53,705 nucleotides of DNA. Source: an uncultured Eggerthellaceae bacterium. Lineage in GTDB: Bacteria; Actinomycetota; Coriobacteriia; Coriobacteriales; Eggerthellaceae. The stretch lies in contig CAJUFC010000143.1 in the NCBI GenBank assembly GCA_910585565.1, positions 1 to 53,705 on the forward strand, read 5' to 3'. Positions 52,294 through 53,705 of this stretch are shown in pieces. Made by a program: the position numbers and the translations under genes. How positions within the stretch are numbered: position 1 is the stretch's first letter; every line of letters begins with the position of its first letter. Below the pieces are notes generated by a model. That model saw only the letters and a list, made by a program, of their open reading frames with translations. It had not been told where the DNA came from and did not search any database.

Positions 52294-52339
52294 AGCAGCG
52301 CCTGCAGGGCGGCCGACAGCCCGCCGATGCGACGCTGCT
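52294..52339. terminator. Hairpin between convergent metallo-hydrolase and pheT
   Basis: AGCAGCG (52294-52300) pairs with CGCTGCT (52333-52339) and encloses a smaller GGCGG/CCGCC stem. It lies 6 bases past the metallo-hydrolase stop and 46 bases from the pheT stop. There is no U tract. Confidence 0.35.
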
Positions 52340-52384
52340 GCCCCTCGCACGCCAGCAGGAGGGACAGCCGTGCCGACTTGAGAC

Positions 52385-53705
52385 CTAGGCGCGCACCTCG
52401 GCGCCCGTTGCGCCCTGGACCTTCTTGACCAGTCGCTCGTGAGCCTTCTCTATCTCGGCACCCGTCAGCGTGCGATCGGGCGCGCGATAGGTCAGAGTGA
52501 ACGCCATGGACTTCTTGCCCGTGCCGATGCGCTCCTCGTCATAGAACACATCGAACAGGCGCACGCTCTCGAGCAGCTTGGCGCCCGCAGACGTCATGAC
52601 CTGCGTCATCCGCTCGGCCGTGACGTCGTCGCCCACGATGAACGCCTGATCGACCACGACGGCAGGGAACGTCGGCACGTCGACGTAGTCGCGAGCCGGA
52701 CGCGCCGCCTTGACGAGCGTCGCCACGTCCAGCTCGAAGGCGACAACAGGGCCTTCGGCGTCGAAGTCGCGCACGACGAGCGGGTGCACCTCGCCCACCC
52801 AGCCTATCTTGGCGCCGCCCGAGTACATCTCGGCCGCGCGTCCGGGCTGCAGGTGCGGGGCCTCGTCGGCCGTGAGCGCCTTGAAGCGCACCTTGGGCAG
52901 CGCCAGCTCGCGCGCGAGGCTTTCGAGCACGCCTTTGCCGTCGAAGAAGTCGAACGCAGCAGGGCGCGCATTCCACGCCGCATCCCCCATGGCGCCCGCG
53001 AGAACGCCTGCAACCTTCTTGCGCTCCTTTGGCTTCTTGCGCCCATCGGCCGTAGAGAACACGTTGCCGATCTCGTACAGCTGGATGTTCTTGGTGCCAT
53101 GGTGCTGGTTGTACGCCACGGCCCTCAAAAGTCCCGGCATCATCGTCTGGCGCATGACGGACTGGTCGACGTTGATGGGGTTCATGAGCTCGACGGCGTC
53201 ACCCATCTCGTCGCCAGACAGGCGCATGCGCTCGACGTCAGCCGGCTCTGCGAACGAATAGGTCATCGTCTCGTTGAGGCCGCTGGCACGCAGGGTCGCA
53301 TCAATCAGCCCGCGCACGCGCTCGGCATCTTCCCGAATGCCGACGCGCTGGCCAGACGAGGGCAGCGTGGACGCGATGCGGTCCATGCCCCACAGGCGCA
53401 CCACCTCTTCGTAGAGGTCGATCTCGCGCTCGAGGTCGGGACGGAACGTAGGCGCGACGACCGCGAGCTCGTCGGGGGTCGCACCATCCGTGACCGTGCA
53501 GCCCAGGCGCGTCAGCTCATCGACGATGAAGTCGCGCGGGATGTCGGCGCCCATCATGGCGTTGAAGCGGCTCATGCGATACGGCAGGCAGACCGGCTCG
53601 ACAGGATGCGGATACACATCCACGATGCCCGGACGCACCGTGCCGCCCGACACCTCCGCCATCAGCGCCGCGGCTGCGGCAGCTATGTCCTCGATCGGGG
53701 CGGGG
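52385..53705 (-). CDS. pheT: Phenylalanine-tRNA ligase beta subunit, C-terminal part
   Basis: The frame is open through the window edge, so the 5' portion lies outside. The 440 visible residues include the B5 domain (FRPDLEREIDLYEEVVRLWGMDRI), the catalytic-like core (NPINVDQSVMRQTMMPGLL and LYEIGNVF) and the C-terminal anticodon-binding FDX-ACB domain (VPTFPAVVVDQAFIV, FTLTYRAPDRTLT). It joins phenylalanine to tRNA-Phe with PheS. The internal ATG at 53662 is not the true start. Confidence 0.95.
   Translation of the reverse strand, partial: PAPIEDIAAAAAALMAEVSGGTVRPGIVDVYPHPVEPVCLPYRMSRFNAMMGADIPRDFIVDELTRLGCTVTDGATPDELAVVAPTFRPDLEREIDLYEEVVRLWGMDRIASTLPSSGQRVGIREDAERVRGLIDATLRASGLNETMTYSFAEPADVERMRLSGDEMGDAVELMNPINVDQSVMRQTMMPGLLRAVAYNQHHGTKNIQLYEIGNVFSTADGRKKPKERKKVAGVLAGAMGDAAWNARPAAFDFFDGKGVLESLARELALPKVRFKALTADEAPHLQPGRAAEMYSGGAKIGWVGEVHPLVVRDFDAEGPVVAFELDVATLVKAARPARDYVDVPTFPAVVVDQAFIVGDDVTAERMTQVMTSAGAKLLESVRLFDVFYDEERIGTGKKSMAFTLTYRAPDRTLTGAEIEKAHERLVKKVQGATGAEVRA

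Overview
The window is high-GC bacterial DNA. Gene content points to an anaerobic, menaquinone-type actinobacterium, most likely Coriobacteriia/Eggerthellales: ThyX instead of ThyA, class I two-subunit fumarase, LytR-CpsA-Psr wall ligases, and a large cytoplasmic molybdopterin (Mo-bisPGD) oxidoreductase cluster. This placement is inferred from content and style only; no rRNA gene is present to confirm it.

Layout. (1) 1-48 is a partial tRNA-Thr. (2) 165-9212, all minus strand, is a tightly spaced housekeeping operon read from malic enzyme through tmk, holB, a PSP1/YaaT protein, pncB and degV to a degenerate hydroxyacid-dehydrogenase-like protein and a radical SAM activase-like protein. (3) 9345-10857 (+) encodes both subunits of class I fumarase, divergent from malic enzyme, so malate/fumarate interconversion sits around one promoter region. 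(4) 11185-17859 (-) is an operon of three large secreted surface proteins with InlB/Flg_new-type repeats and BspA-like leucine-rich repeats. An 18-bp perfect inverted repeat brackets this island (10892-10909 and 18238-18255), and its right border lies in a 134-bp nested palindrome. (5) 18516-23093 (-) carries topA, a DUF1385 membrane protein and thyX. (6) 23367-24938 (+) carries an orphan HPt protein and galE. (7) 25072-31456 (-) is a cell-envelope block with two LCP proteins flanking a GT2 glycosyltransferase, then ligA. (8) 31551-31793 (+) is a small Phd-like gene with its own promoter and terminator. (9) 31909-35109 (-) encodes two low-complexity membrane proteins. (10) 35268-38774 (-) carries nnrD, acpS and glmS. 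(11) 39055-39501 (+) is a PadR regulator. (12) 39464-51186 (-) is a nine-gene redox cluster. In transcription order it holds a 971-aa Mo oxidoreductase with an unusual aromatic-repeat tail, a four-cluster ferredoxin, an NrfD membrane subunit, an HdrB-like CCG protein, a second Mo oxidoreductase of the acetylene-hydratase type, a CofC/MobA-like transferase (DUF2064), a Tes/MJ0619-type radical SAM enzyme, a ferredoxin-DUF169 protein and a GNAT enzyme. (13) 51443-52288 (+) is a PhnP-like metallo-hydrolase, and 52385-53705 (-) is the C-terminal part of pheT.

The most novel material is the redox cluster. Two cytoplasmic Mo enzymes, both with a putative Cys ligand to Mo, are linked to a pterin/lipid-type radical SAM enzyme and a nucleotidyltransferase-fold protein. 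This raises the possibility of a modified pterin cofactor or a dedicated substrate pathway. The second most novel item is the inverted-repeat-bracketed surface-protein island, one of whose proteins contains an AT-rich, phage-tail-like insertion.
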